Of a DNA stretch of 51,435 nt, positions 1 to 7,845 are shown in pieces. The stretch comes from Bacteroidota bacterium (GTDB lineage: Bacteria > Bacteroidota > Bacteroidia > NS11-12g > UBA9320). The translations under genes were made by a program, and so were the position numbers. The number at the start of each line of letters is the position of its first letter. Position 1 is the first letter of the stretch. The stretch is from the NCBI GenBank assembly GCA_018700895.1, contig JABIUV010000036.1, positions 1 to 51,435 of the forward strand, read 5' to 3'. The notes under the pieces were generated by a model that saw only the letters and a list, made by a program, of their open reading frames with translations, searched no databases and was not told where the DNA came from.

Positions 1-178
1 CTTCGCCCTTAGTGTGGGCAATGGCACCTCCTAGAATTTTTAGTAATGTACTTTTTCCTGAGGAGTTAGCACCGAGTATGACGTACTTATTGGGCTGCTC
101 AAAGGTATAGGTGACCTCTTTAAAAAGAACTTCCTTGATGTATCGTTTGGCAATATTTGTGCAGCTTATGCTTAGCAC
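1..178 (-). CDS. ABC transporter ATP-binding protein, N-terminal part (partial)
   Basis: The minus strand reads from a GTG at 178 to the window edge for 59 codons. The peptide begins MLSISCTNIAKRYIKEVLFK and contains a Walker A motif, GANSSGKST, at about residues 36-44. This is the nucleotide-binding start of an ABC ATPase, and the rest lies outside the window. The start is two bases past the lpxA stop, so it is probably translated as the last visible gene of the lipid A operon. There is no in-frame ATG, and GTG is the natural start because the ABC fold begins directly after it. Transport partner and substrate cannot be told. Confidence 0.8.
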   Translation of the reverse strand, partial: MLSISCTNIAKRYIKEVLFKEVTYTFEQPNKYVILGANSSGKSTLLKILGGAIAHTKGE

Positions 179-180
179 GG

Positions 181-963
181 TTATCGCGATATGTATCCCT
201 TCATCACACCACGGTCTGATGTGCGAATGAAACTAATGATTTCATCTCGCTCTTGAGTGGCAGGCATTTCTGTTTCTATTTTAACAAGAGCCTTAGCATT
301 ATTCATTCCGCGTAAGTAAAGCTTGCGGTAAATCTCTTGTATTTCGCCTATTTTTTCGGCGGTAAACCCACGTCTACGTAATCCGACACTATTTACTCCT
401 TCGTAACTCAAAGGTTCTCTAGCAGCTTTGGTATAAGGTGGTACATCTTTACGTACGAGGCTTCCTCCGCTAATCATCACGTGTGGTCCTATATTTACAA
501 ATTGATGTACAGCGACAAGTCCACTTAATATGGCATAGTCGTGTATGATTACCTCACCGGCTATTTGAGTTCCATTACCTATGATTACGTTATTGCCTAA
601 TATGGTATCGTGTGCGATATGCGAGTAAGCCATCAGCAGGCAGTTGTCGCCTACTACGGTTTTTCCTTTTGCCGCGGTTCCTCTATTTATAGTTACACAC
701 TCGCGTATAGTGGTGTTATCACCTATGTGTGTAGTGGTTTCCTCCCCAGCAAATTTTAAGTCTTGTGGGATAGCAGATATGACAGCTCCTGGAAAAATCT
801 TACAATTTTTACCAATTCGAGCACCTTCCATTATCGTAGCGTTAGAACCTATCCACGTACCTTCACCTATTTCTACGTTTTTGTGAATGGTAACAAACGG
901 TTCTATGACTACCGTATCTGCAATTTTTGCTCCTGGGTTTACGTATGCTAACGGTTGTATCAT
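181..963 (-). CDS. lpxA: Acyl-ACP--UDP-N-acetylglucosamine O-acyltransferase
   Basis: 260 residues, the usual LpxA length. LpxA transfers a 3-hydroxyacyl chain from acyl carrier protein to the 3-OH of UDP-GlcNAc, the first step of lipid A synthesis, in the cytoplasm. The N-terminal two thirds is a left-handed beta helix of hexapeptide repeats (IGEGTWIGSNATI, IGNGTQIAG and others). The block SHIAHD carries the likely catalytic histidine, H118, aligned with E. coli H125. The C-terminal helical part has GVNSVGLRRRGF, typical of LpxA rather than LpxD. The gene starts two bases after the lpxC/fabZ stop and is followed two bases later by an ABC ATPase gene, so it sits inside one minus-strand operon. 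Confidence 0.97.
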   Translation of the reverse strand: MIQPLAYVNPGAKIADTVVIEPFVTIHKNVEIGEGTWIGSNATIMEGARIGKNCKIFPGAVISAIPQDLKFAGEETTTHIGDNTTIRECVTINRGTAAKGKTVVGDNCLLMAYSHIAHDTILGNNVIIGNGTQIAGEVIIHDYAILSGLVAVHQFVNIGPHVMISGGSLVRKDVPPYTKAAREPLSYEGVNSVGLRRRGFTAEKIGEIQEIYRKLYLRGMNNAKALVKIETEMPATQERDEIISFIRTSDRGVMKGYISR

Positions 964-965
964 AA

Positions 966-2369
966 TTATCTGTTTTCAACTATTTGTGCCATCATATTGG
1001 CTTCTGAAACGAGCTTGTTGCCTACGAAAGCTTCTCCCTTCATCATACAAAGTCCTCTTCTTACGGGACCAGTAAGCGACATACGTATTACAAGCGTATC
1101 GCCTGGCACTACCTTGCCTTTAAATTTAGCATTCTCTATTTTCACAAAGTAAGTACTCCAATTGGATGGATTTTCCTTGTCGGCAAGTACCAATACGCCT
1201 CCTGCTTGTGCCATAGCTTCTAATTGGAGAACACCCGGCATAATGGGCTCTTCGGGGAAATGACCTTGAAAGAAATATTGATCACCCGTAATATTTTTCA
1301 CTGCAATCACTTCATTTTCAGATAGTTTCATCACCTTATCTACCAACAAAAATGGGTGTTTATGAGGTAATATTTTGCCTATTTGCTGATGATTGAACAC
1401 AGGAACAGCGTTCGGGTCATATTGTGGCGTGTTGTCTGCTTTTTTAGCCTTCTTAGCTGCCAGGTAGGCTTTCTTTATTTTCTTAGCAAATTCTACATTG
1501 GCTGCATGACCTGGTCTTGCGGCTAATATTTGTGCTTTGAGTGGTACTCCTGCAAGTGCAAGATCACCTACGATATCGAGTAGTTTATGTCTGGCTGGTT
1601 CGTTTTGGAAACGTAGCTCCACGTTGTTGAGGATACCTTCTTTTTTAACTTCTATTTTCTGTTTGTTAAATAGCTTAGCGAGGCTTTCCATCTCACTATC
1701 TTCTATTACACGGTCTACTATGACTATTGCATTATTCAAATCCCCTCCTTTTATCAAGTCGTGTTTTACGAGCATTTCTAATTCGTGTAAGAAACAAAAT
1801 GTCCTACAGCTTGAAATCTCGTCTTTGAATTCGGATAGATTGACAATACTAGCATGTTGACTCCCTAGCACTGGCGAGTTGTAATCTACCATTACCGTTA
1901 GTCTATAATCATCCGCAGGTAGTGCCATCATTTCTACACCTTCACCATCGGCATAGTTTATTCGCTTCGGAATTTCGAAATACTCACGCTCTTTGGCTTG
2001 ATTTTCGATACCAGCTTGTAACAATACGTCAATGAATGGTTTACTACTTCCGTCCATTATAGGTGTTTCAGGAGCGTCTAACTTAATCAGACAATTGTCT
2101 ATTTCTAATCCTGCTAATGCTGCCAATACGTGTTCTACTGTATTGATGCGTGCTCCATTATCTTCTATGGTAGTACCTCTACTGGTGTCTACCACAAGGT
2201 CGCAATCCGCTTTTACCTTTGGCTCTCCGTCTAGATCTATTCGTTGAAAAACATAGCCGTGATCCTCAGGTGCTGGCTCAAATGTTAAATTTACAAGGTT
2301 GCCTGTATGCAGCCCTACGCCCGATACGGTTACTGCTTCTTTTATGGTTGTTTGCAACTTTTCCATCAA
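966..2369 (-). CDS. lpxC/fabZ: Bifunctional UDP-3-O-acyl-GlcNAc deacetylase / 3-hydroxyacyl-ACP dehydratase (LpxC-FabZ fusion)
   Basis: 467 residues in two enzymes. Residues 1 to about 300 are LpxC, the zinc deacetylase that commits UDP-acyl-GlcNAc to lipid A. The zinc ligands are visible as H80 (VEHVLAALAG) and H261/D265 (HKLLD). Residues about 325-467 are FabZ, the hot-dog-fold dehydratase of fatty acid elongation, with LPHKHPFLLVDKV and the catalytic H370 and E384 in GHFPEEPIMPGVLQLE. A lysine-rich linker joins them at about 298-312. The fusion is characteristic of Bacteroidota and related phyla. It ties the supply of 3-hydroxyacyl chains to their use in lipid A. The start overlaps the lpxD stop by four bases (ATGA), so translation is probably coupled. 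Confidence 0.98.
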   Translation of the reverse strand: MMEKLQTTIKEAVTVSGVGLHTGNLVNLTFEPAPEDHGYVFQRIDLDGEPKVKADCDLVVDTSRGTTIEDNGARINTVEHVLAALAGLEIDNCLIKLDAPETPIMDGSSKPFIDVLLQAGIENQAKEREYFEIPKRINYADGEGVEMMALPADDYRLTVMVDYNSPVLGSQHASIVNLSEFKDEISSCRTFCFLHELEMLVKHDLIKGGDLNNAIVIVDRVIEDSEMESLAKLFNKQKIEVKKEGILNNVELRFQNEPARHKLLDIVGDLALAGVPLKAQILAARPGHAANVEFAKKIKKAYLAAKKAKKADNTPQYDPNAVPVFNHQQIGKILPHKHPFLLVDKVMKLSENEVIAVKNITGDQYFFQGHFPEEPIMPGVLQLEAMAQAGGVLVLADKENPSNWSTYFVKIENAKFKGKVVPGDTLVIRMSLTGPVRRGLCMMKGEAFVGNKLVSEANMMAQIVENR

Positions 2370-3403
2370 TCAGTTTTATTGTCTTGTTTTAGTTGTTGTT
2401 CTAATTCTCGTACGCGTTTTTCTAACTTGGGTAGGTTACGCCAAAGCACGCGTGATTTCATTTCGTCTTTGAAAGGTAAATGGGGTGAGCCAGTAAATAT
2501 TCCACCGGGTTCTTTGATGTCTTTATTAATACCTGCTTGACCGCCAAGTTGGGTGCGGTCTGCTACTGTAATATGACCTACTACACCACTTTGACCAGCA
2601 AAAATACAGTTGGCCCCAATCTTAGCACTTCCTGCTATACATACGCCTCCTGCCACTATGGTATTATTTCCTATCTCTACACCGTGAGCTATCTGCACGA
2701 GGTTGTCCATACGCACTCCATCACCAATGATGGTGCTGCCCATATTGGCTCGGTCTATACTTGTATTGCTGCCTATTTCTACTTTATTACCAATGTTTAC
2801 ATTGCCTATCTGCGGTATTTTGATGTAGGTACCGTCGGGCAACGGAGCGTGCCCAAATCCATCTGAGCCTATTACTGTACCACTGTGAATAAGGCAATCA
2901 TCGCCTATTACCGATTGGTAATATACCGATACGTTAGAACGAATTACGGTGTTGTTACCAATGGTACTATTTTCATAAATACAGCTATTGGCATACACCT
3001 TACTGTTATTTCCTATGACTACGTGGTCTGCTATGTATGCGTGTGCTCCTATATGGCAGTTATCACCTATCTGAGCGGTGGACTCTATTACTGCAGTTGG
3101 GTGTATGCCAGTATGTGGGTCCTTGTAATCAAAATATTGAATAAGAATGGTGCAAAAAGCAACATACGGGTGAGAGCAACGTATGACTGTGAGATGCTCA
3201 GGTACTTTAGTTACCTTGTCGTCTATTATTACAATAGAAGCTTTGGTGGTTTGCAGATGGTGTTCGTACTTTTTATTAGAAAGAAAACATAAACTAGCTG
3301 TGGTGGCTTGTTCTATCTTAGAAACAGTGCTTACTTGAGCGTCATTATCGCCCTCCACTGTGCCATTAACAACTTCCGCTATTTGTGCTGCTGTAAGTAT
3401 CAA
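2366..3403 (-). CDS. lpxD: UDP-3-O-(3-hydroxyacyl)glucosamine N-acyltransferase
   Basis: 345 residues, normal for LpxD. It adds the second hydroxyacyl chain to the amine freed by LpxC. An N-terminal uridine-binding domain (to about residue 95) is followed by a hexapeptide-repeat beta helix. DNLVQIAH places the catalytic histidine at H240, matching E. coli H239. A short C-terminal coil ends in RVRELEQQLKQ. The start is TTG at 3403. Upstream in frame there are only five codons before a stop, with no ATG or GTG, so the unusual start looks real. The gene follows the HD phosphohydrolase and overlaps lpxC/fabZ by four bases. Confidence 0.97.
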   Translation of the reverse strand: MILTAAQIAEVVNGTVEGDNDAQVSTVSKIEQATTASLCFLSNKKYEHHLQTTKASIVIIDDKVTKVPEHLTVIRCSHPYVAFCTILIQYFDYKDPHTGIHPTAVIESTAQIGDNCHIGAHAYIADHVVIGNNSKVYANSCIYENSTIGNNTVIRSNVSVYYQSVIGDDCLIHSGTVIGSDGFGHAPLPDGTYIKIPQIGNVNIGNKVEIGSNTSIDRANMGSTIIGDGVRMDNLVQIAHGVEIGNNTIVAGGVCIAGSAKIGANCIFAGQSGVVGHITVADRTQLGGQAGINKDIKEPGGIFTGSPHLPFKDEMKSRVLWRNLPKLEKRVRELEQQLKQDNKTD

Positions 3404-3420
3404 TCGTTTGCAAATTTAAC

Positions 3421-4635
3421 CTATTTCACATAGGTTATAAAATATTTAATTTGTGGCTTTTGGTCGTTGGTGAGGTTATAAATTTCGGATGTTTCGGAGA
3501 GTTCTTTGAGTGAACCATTTTTCATGCCTATCTTTAATGCATTGCCGTCGGAGGAGTACGCTTTGTTGCTTAGCTGGCCCGTGGTTACGAAGTAGGCTGT
3601 TTCTTCTAATGAGAGGCTAAAGTGTGTTGCAAGATGTGCCTTTTGAGTATTCACATACGCCTCATCATATGGAGTATCTGCGATTTCAATTTTGGGTAAA
3701 TTTCTGTTTACAAGCATTTGGCATAATTTGCTCAATATCACATCGTCACAGGTCATCCAGACTTTGAGGGCACTCATTATTTCATTGTCATCCAATGCAC
3801 AAAAGTTGTAAATTACCTCATCTTTAGATAAATCATCCTTCGTGAAATTTTGGCGTAAGAAAAAGTGAAGAAAGGGACTGGCATAGAGATCTTTTCCCTG
3901 AGCAATGAGTTCTTTGGCCCTTTTTAATGCGTTTAATAATATGCCATCTGCCGCAATGGATGTTTTGTGCAGGTACACTTGCCAATACATAAATCGTCGT
4001 GCCATTAGGAATTTTTCTACGGAGTAAATGCCTTTTTGGTCCACGATGAGTTGCTCATCCTTTACGTTGAGCATTTGGATGATACGCTCTATGCCCACAG
4101 TTCCTTCGGATACACCGGTGTAAAAACTATCCCTACGGAGGTAATCGAGTCGGTCCATATCCAATTGGCTACTCACCAACTGATGTAAGAACGGACGATG
4201 ATACTTGTCCTCAAATATGTGAATAGCAAGATCTAGCTTTCCATCCATCTTACGATTGATACGATGCATAAGCTCACTGCTGATGTCCTCGTGATGCACA
4301 TTGGTTAGAATACTGTGTTCCAAGCTGTGCGAAAATGGCCCATGACCAATGTCGTGAAGTAAGATAGCCAATAGAACTCCTATTTCTTCATCTTCTGAGA
4401 TTGCAATGTCTTTGGCCCTAAGACTCTTTACGGCAGTGTACATCAAGTGCATTGCACCTATCACGTGCTGAAAACGCGTGTGCTGAGCACCCGGATATAC
4501 TAAGCTGGTGAGACCCAATTGCTTTATTCTACGCAAGCGTTGAAACTCGGGTAGCTGTATGCAGTCAAATATCAAATCGTGATGAAGCGATATAAATCCG
4601 TATATGGGGTCGTTTATAATTTTCTTTTTATTCAA
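3421..4635 (-). CDS. HD-domain phosphohydrolase (dGTPase/SAMHD1-like family)
   Basis: About 404 residues. It has the HD-superfamily metal site: HTRFQHVIGAMHL, then LLHDIGHGPFSHSLEH, then a later aspartate (QLDMDRLDYLRRD). This is the dGTPase/SAMHD1-like layout found in a family often encoded just before lpxD in Bacteroidota. The substrate is not known from sequence. Two TTG starts are possible. The one at 4635 gives MNKKKIINDPIYGFISL, the usual family N-terminus. The one at 4701 adds 22 residues and lies 8 nt below a TACCTTTG promoter element. I prefer 4635 by similarity, but the longer form fits the promoter spacing seen elsewhere here. It ends 17 nt before lpxD and probably opens the operon. 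Confidence 0.9.
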   Translation of the reverse strand: MNKKKIINDPIYGFISLHHDLIFDCIQLPEFQRLRRIKQLGLTSLVYPGAQHTRFQHVIGAMHLMYTAVKSLRAKDIAISEDEEIGVLLAILLHDIGHGPFSHSLEHSILTNVHHEDISSELMHRINRKMDGKLDLAIHIFEDKYHRPFLHQLVSSQLDMDRLDYLRRDSFYTGVSEGTVGIERIIQMLNVKDEQLIVDQKGIYSVEKFLMARRFMYWQVYLHKTSIAADGILLNALKRAKELIAQGKDLYASPFLHFFLRQNFTKDDLSKDEVIYNFCALDDNEIMSALKVWMTCDDVILSKLCQMLVNRNLPKIEIADTPYDEAYVNTQKAHLATHFSLSLEETAYFVTTGQLSNKAYSSDGNALKIGMKNGSLKELSETSEIYNLTNDQKPQIKYFITYVK

Positions 4636-4709
4636 GTGCGAAATAAAGTTCTGTTTTATGAGTTGAAATATTACTTGCTTTGCAATACTATAATTGTACA
4701 ACTAAGTTG

Positions 4710-4717
4710 CAAAGGTA
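4710..4717 (-). promoter_or_regulatory. Candidate -7 promoter element (TACCTTTG) for the HD-lpxD-lpxC/fabZ-lpxA operon
   Basis: The minus strand reads TACCTTTG, an exact match to the Bacteroidota -7 consensus TAnnTTTG. It lies in the 35-bp gap between the HD gene and the divergent porX, so it can serve the whole lipid A operon. Assignment is by motif and position only. Confidence 0.55.
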
Positions 4718-4736
4718 ATTAGAAGCACCAAGATAT

Positions 4737-6296
4737 ATGAATAACGTAAAGATACTGTGGGCAGACGACGAAATAGACCACCTCAAAGCACACTTACTCT
4801 TTCTCAAAGAGCGTGGATATGAAGTAACTACCGTGACCAATGGTCTGGATGCTACGGATAAGGTGAAGGAAGAAAACTTTGACCTCGTTTTTCTGGATGA
4901 AAATATGCCAGGTATTTCAGGGCTAGAAGCACTGAAAATCATCAAAGAGATAGATAGTAATATCCCCGTAGTGATGATTACCAAGAGCGAGGAAGATCAC
5001 ATCATGGAAGATGCAATAGGCAGTAAAATAGCAGACTACCTCATTAAGCCTGTAAACCCGCGTCAGATTCTTAGTACCATCAAAAAACTGATAGACAACA
5101 CTCGACTGGAAACCGAAAGTGTAACTCAACGCTATCAGCAGGATTTTAGAAATATTGGGATGGCATTTATGGACTACATGGACTGGCCCAAGTGGAAAGA
5201 GATGTACAAAAAACTGGTATACTGGGAAATAGAAATGGCCAATTCTGAAGAAACAGGAATGGAAGAAATACTCAAAACGCAAAAAGAAGAGGGTAACCGA
5301 GAATTTAGCAAGTACATTAATAAAAATTACATCAACTTTTTGACGGCCAAAGCCGATAATGCCGAGGCTCCTATGATGTCGCACAACTTGATGAATCGCG
5401 GGATTTTGCCTCACAAGAAAAAAGGAGAGCCTTTCTTTTTACTGTTGCTCGACAATTTGAGATTTGACCAATGGAAGGTTATACAAACCGAGATTAGTAA
5501 ATACTACCGTACCACTTCCGAAGATATGTATATGAGTATACTGCCTACCACTACGCAGTACGCTCGAAACGCTATTTTTAGCGGTATGATGCCGATGGAT
5601 ATAGAGCGAAAATATGGCGATAAGTGGAGCCATGACGAAGAAGAAGGCGGCAAAAATTTATACGAGTCCTTTTTCTTAAATGATTTGCTCAAGCGACTAC
5701 GCACTGGCTATGAGTCTAAGTACATCAAAGTAACCAACCTCAATAACGCAAAGCAGATGGTAGACAAGCTGCCTAACTTGGTGAATGAAGAGTTTGTGAC
5801 CATTGTTTACAATTTTATAGATACCTTGTCTCACGCTCGTACGGATAGCAAAATTGTACGCGAGCTAGCCGAGAATGAGTCCGCCTATAGAGCATTGACA
5901 CTCAGTTGGTTTGAGCATTCACCATTGTTGGAGACGATACGTTTTCTCAGTTCCAAAGGCGTTAAAATAGTGATAACCACCGACCATGGTAGTGTACGCG
6001 TGGACCGTACGGTGAAAATGCAAGGCGATAAGGATACCACCACCAACTTGCGTTACAAAACGGGCCGTAGAATCACCTACGATGCGAAGGATGTGTTTGA
6101 GGTAAAAAATCCCCACGACGCTATGCTTCCCAAACTGCATATGAGTAGCAGCTATATCTTTAGCAAGGAAAGTGATTTCTTTGTGTACCCCAATAACTTA
6201 AATCATTATGCCAAGTATTATAAAGATACGTTTCAGCACGGTGGTATAAGTATGGAAGAAATGATGATACCCATAGTAGCCTTAGAAGCCAAGTAA
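4737..6296 (+). CDS. porX: T9SS response regulator / signal transducer PorX
   Basis: 519 residues. Residues 1-120 are a receiver domain with acidic pocket D10/D11, phospho-acceptor D54 (VFLDENMPG) and lysine in DYLIKP. A helical linker follows, then a PglZ/alkaline-phosphatase-like domain from about 230, with LLLDNLRFDQW (metal-ligand region, D239), PTTTQYARN (T271/T272, the nucleophile region) and TTDHGS. PorX controls type IX secretion genes and, in the family, its PglZ domain hydrolyses oligonucleotides. It has no DNA-binding domain. The gene is divergent from the lipid A operon and ends directly against the GTG start of tsaE. Its partner PorY is not in the window. Confidence 0.97.
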   Translation: MNNVKILWADDEIDHLKAHLLFLKERGYEVTTVTNGLDATDKVKEENFDLVFLDENMPGISGLEALKIIKEIDSNIPVVMITKSEEDHIMEDAIGSKIADYLIKPVNPRQILSTIKKLIDNTRLETESVTQRYQQDFRNIGMAFMDYMDWPKWKEMYKKLVYWEIEMANSEETGMEEILKTQKEEGNREFSKYINKNYINFLTAKADNAEAPMMSHNLMNRGILPHKKKGEPFFLLLLDNLRFDQWKVIQTEISKYYRTTSEDMYMSILPTTTQYARNAIFSGMMPMDIERKYGDKWSHDEEEGGKNLYESFFLNDLLKRLRTGYESKYIKVTNLNNAKQMVDKLPNLVNEEFVTIVYNFIDTLSHARTDSKIVRELAENESAYRALTLSWFEHSPLLETIRFLSSKGVKIVITTDHGSVRVDRTVKMQGDKDTTTNLRYKTGRRITYDAKDVFEVKNPHDAMLPKLHMSSSYIFSKESDFFVYPNNLNHYAKYYKDTFQHGGISMEEMMIPIVALEAK

Positions 6297-6719
6297 GTGA
6301 AATTTACCCTTTGCACCATTGACCAAAATTTTGAACCACTCGCCAAGCACATCAGCGAGCAAGTGGTCGATGGTAAGAACATCGTGTTGCTGGTGGGTGA
6401 ACTTGGAGCAGGGAAAACTACCTTGGTAAAGCATTACCTCAACTACCTCGGTGAGGATTTGGATAGTGTAGATAGTCCCACTTTTTCATTGGTTAACACG
6501 TATGAGCTTCCTCATACACAAGTGCACCATTTTGACCTCTACCGATTACAATCGCCAGAGGAGATAGAGGATATTGGTTTTATGGAGTACGTAGATAGTG
6601 GAAACATCTGTTTCGTAGAGTGGCCCGAAAAGATTGCAGATTTCTTGCCGCAAGATAGAGTTCTAGAAATAGAGATTACCGTATCTTTGGAGCAATGCAG
6701 AGAGTACTCGGTGTCATAA
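6297..6719 (+). CDS. tsaE: tRNA threonylcarbamoyladenosine biosynthesis ATPase TsaE
   Basis: 140 residues, the normal size. TsaE is the P-loop ATPase that assists TsaB/TsaD in making t6A37 on ANN-decoding tRNAs. Walker A is GELGAGKTTLVK at about residues 34-45, followed by SPTFSLVNTYEL and HFDLYRL, the standard TsaE blocks, and FVEWPEK near the end. The start is GTG, immediately after the porX stop with no gap, which implies translational coupling. The last 25 bases overlap the start of the following secreted peptidase gene. Confidence 0.95.
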   Translation: MKFTLCTIDQNFEPLAKHISEQVVDGKNIVLLVGELGAGKTTLVKHYLNYLGEDLDSVDSPTFSLVNTYELPHTQVHHFDLYRLQSPEEIEDIGFMEYVDSGNICFVEWPEKIADFLPQDRVLEIEITVSLEQCREYSVS

Positions 6720-7831
6720 TCGTATTGGGCAGTTGGTGTTTGGGCTATGCCCAAACGTACTCGCTCCTCCTAGCACAAAAAGTGCAACAAGTTACCGAGG
6801 TAAATCAGCAGTTACTCGATTACGAGAACTTTGGACCCAAACCAACCGGTAGTCTTGAATTAGAGTTGGTAAATGACTGGTTAGTAAGTTATTATACAGA
6901 TCTTGGATACACGGTAAGCTTAGATAGTTTTAAAGTAGGTTCGCTTCTTACAAGCAATATTATCATAGAAAAACACGGAAAAGATACAACACAATGGGTA
7001 GTCATAGGAGCTCATTACGACTCGGTGGTTGATAGCTATGGAGCCAACGATAATGGTACAGGAGTAGTGGCTACGATGCAGATTGCTAGACTTATCCGAG
7101 ATATTCCGACACAACTCAGTGTGCGAATTATTAATTTTGGTGCAGAGGAATTAGGCCTGCTCGGCAGTGAGCATTACGTAGCCAATACCTTAAGTGCGAG
7201 TGATAGTATCGCCGTGATGTTTAATCTGGACCAACTAGGAGGTACCAAGTCGGCAGATAATAGTAAGATCGTATGCGAACGTGATGAGGGAAATCGCATA
7301 GCCCAAAATGATCTCCCTTCTGCACGCAAAACAGATACACTGGCTCACATTTTCACGCAATACACCCATCTGAAACCGGTACTTGGGCCTGCATTTAGTA
7401 CCGATTATATGCCCTTTGAGGAACGCGGATACACCATTACAGGATTGTACCAAGAGAGTGATTACAATGCCTTTTACCATAGCTCGTCAGACCGATTGTT
7501 CAATATGGATACCGAGGCGACCAAGGAGGTGATAAAAGGGACGGTTGCAGCTTCCATATACTTTGCTCGCCCGCTAGTGGCCGATACAGAGCAAGACTTA
7601 ATTACCCTTGTACCCAATCCCGCTAGGAATTTTGTGAGGGTGATAGTAACCGACTATACTGAGGTAAACTATGTAATAACCAATGCCCTCGGACAGCAAG
7701 TAGCCAAGGGGCTCACCACCGTAGGAGAGCCAATACCTATTCATGTTTGTGGCGATGGTTTGTATACTGTTAGCATTTATACCACAGATGATGTATTTAT
7801 AAACGCATCAAAACTTATTATTGCACGATAG
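6695..7831 (+). CDS. Secreted M28-family zinc peptidase with T9SS sorting domain
   Basis: 378 residues. An N-terminal signal peptide ends near residue 19 (GYAQT). The M28 fold shows all metal-site positions: H107 (GAHYDS), D119 (GANDNGTG), E151/E152 (FGAEELGLLGSEHY), D179 (NLDQLGG) and H262 (FYHSSSD), so it should be an active di-zinc aminopeptidase-like enzyme. From about residue 300 an ~80-residue C-terminal domain starts with LVPNPARNFVRV and ends TTDDVFINASKLIIAR, the pattern of type A T9SS sorting domains. It should therefore pass through the Sec pathway and be exported to the surface by T9SS. It overlaps tsaE by 25 bases and follows porX, which links regulator and client. The peptide substrate is unknown. 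Confidence 0.92.
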   Translation: MQRVLGVIIVLGSWCLGYAQTYSLLLAQKVQQVTEVNQQLLDYENFGPKPTGSLELELVNDWLVSYYTDLGYTVSLDSFKVGSLLTSNIIIEKHGKDTTQWVVIGAHYDSVVDSYGANDNGTGVVATMQIARLIRDIPTQLSVRIINFGAEELGLLGSEHYVANTLSASDSIAVMFNLDQLGGTKSADNSKIVCERDEGNRIAQNDLPSARKTDTLAHIFTQYTHLKPVLGPAFSTDYMPFEERGYTITGLYQESDYNAFYHSSSDRLFNMDTEATKEVIKGTVAASIYFARPLVADTEQDLITLVPNPARNFVRVIVTDYTEVNYVITNALGQQVAKGLTTVGEPIPIHVCGDGLYTVSIYTTDDVFINASKLIIAR

Positions 7832-7845
7832 GTTACTAAGTAGGA

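Noticed and set aside
2537-3292. Long open plus-strand frames opposite lpxD
   Set aside because: They mirror the repetitive hexapeptide codons of lpxD on the other strand. Composition is Y/T/C-rich and no motif is recognisable.
4688-5704. Several minus-strand open frames opposite porX
   Set aside because: porX is certain across this stretch, and the opposite frames have no protein-like features or start context.
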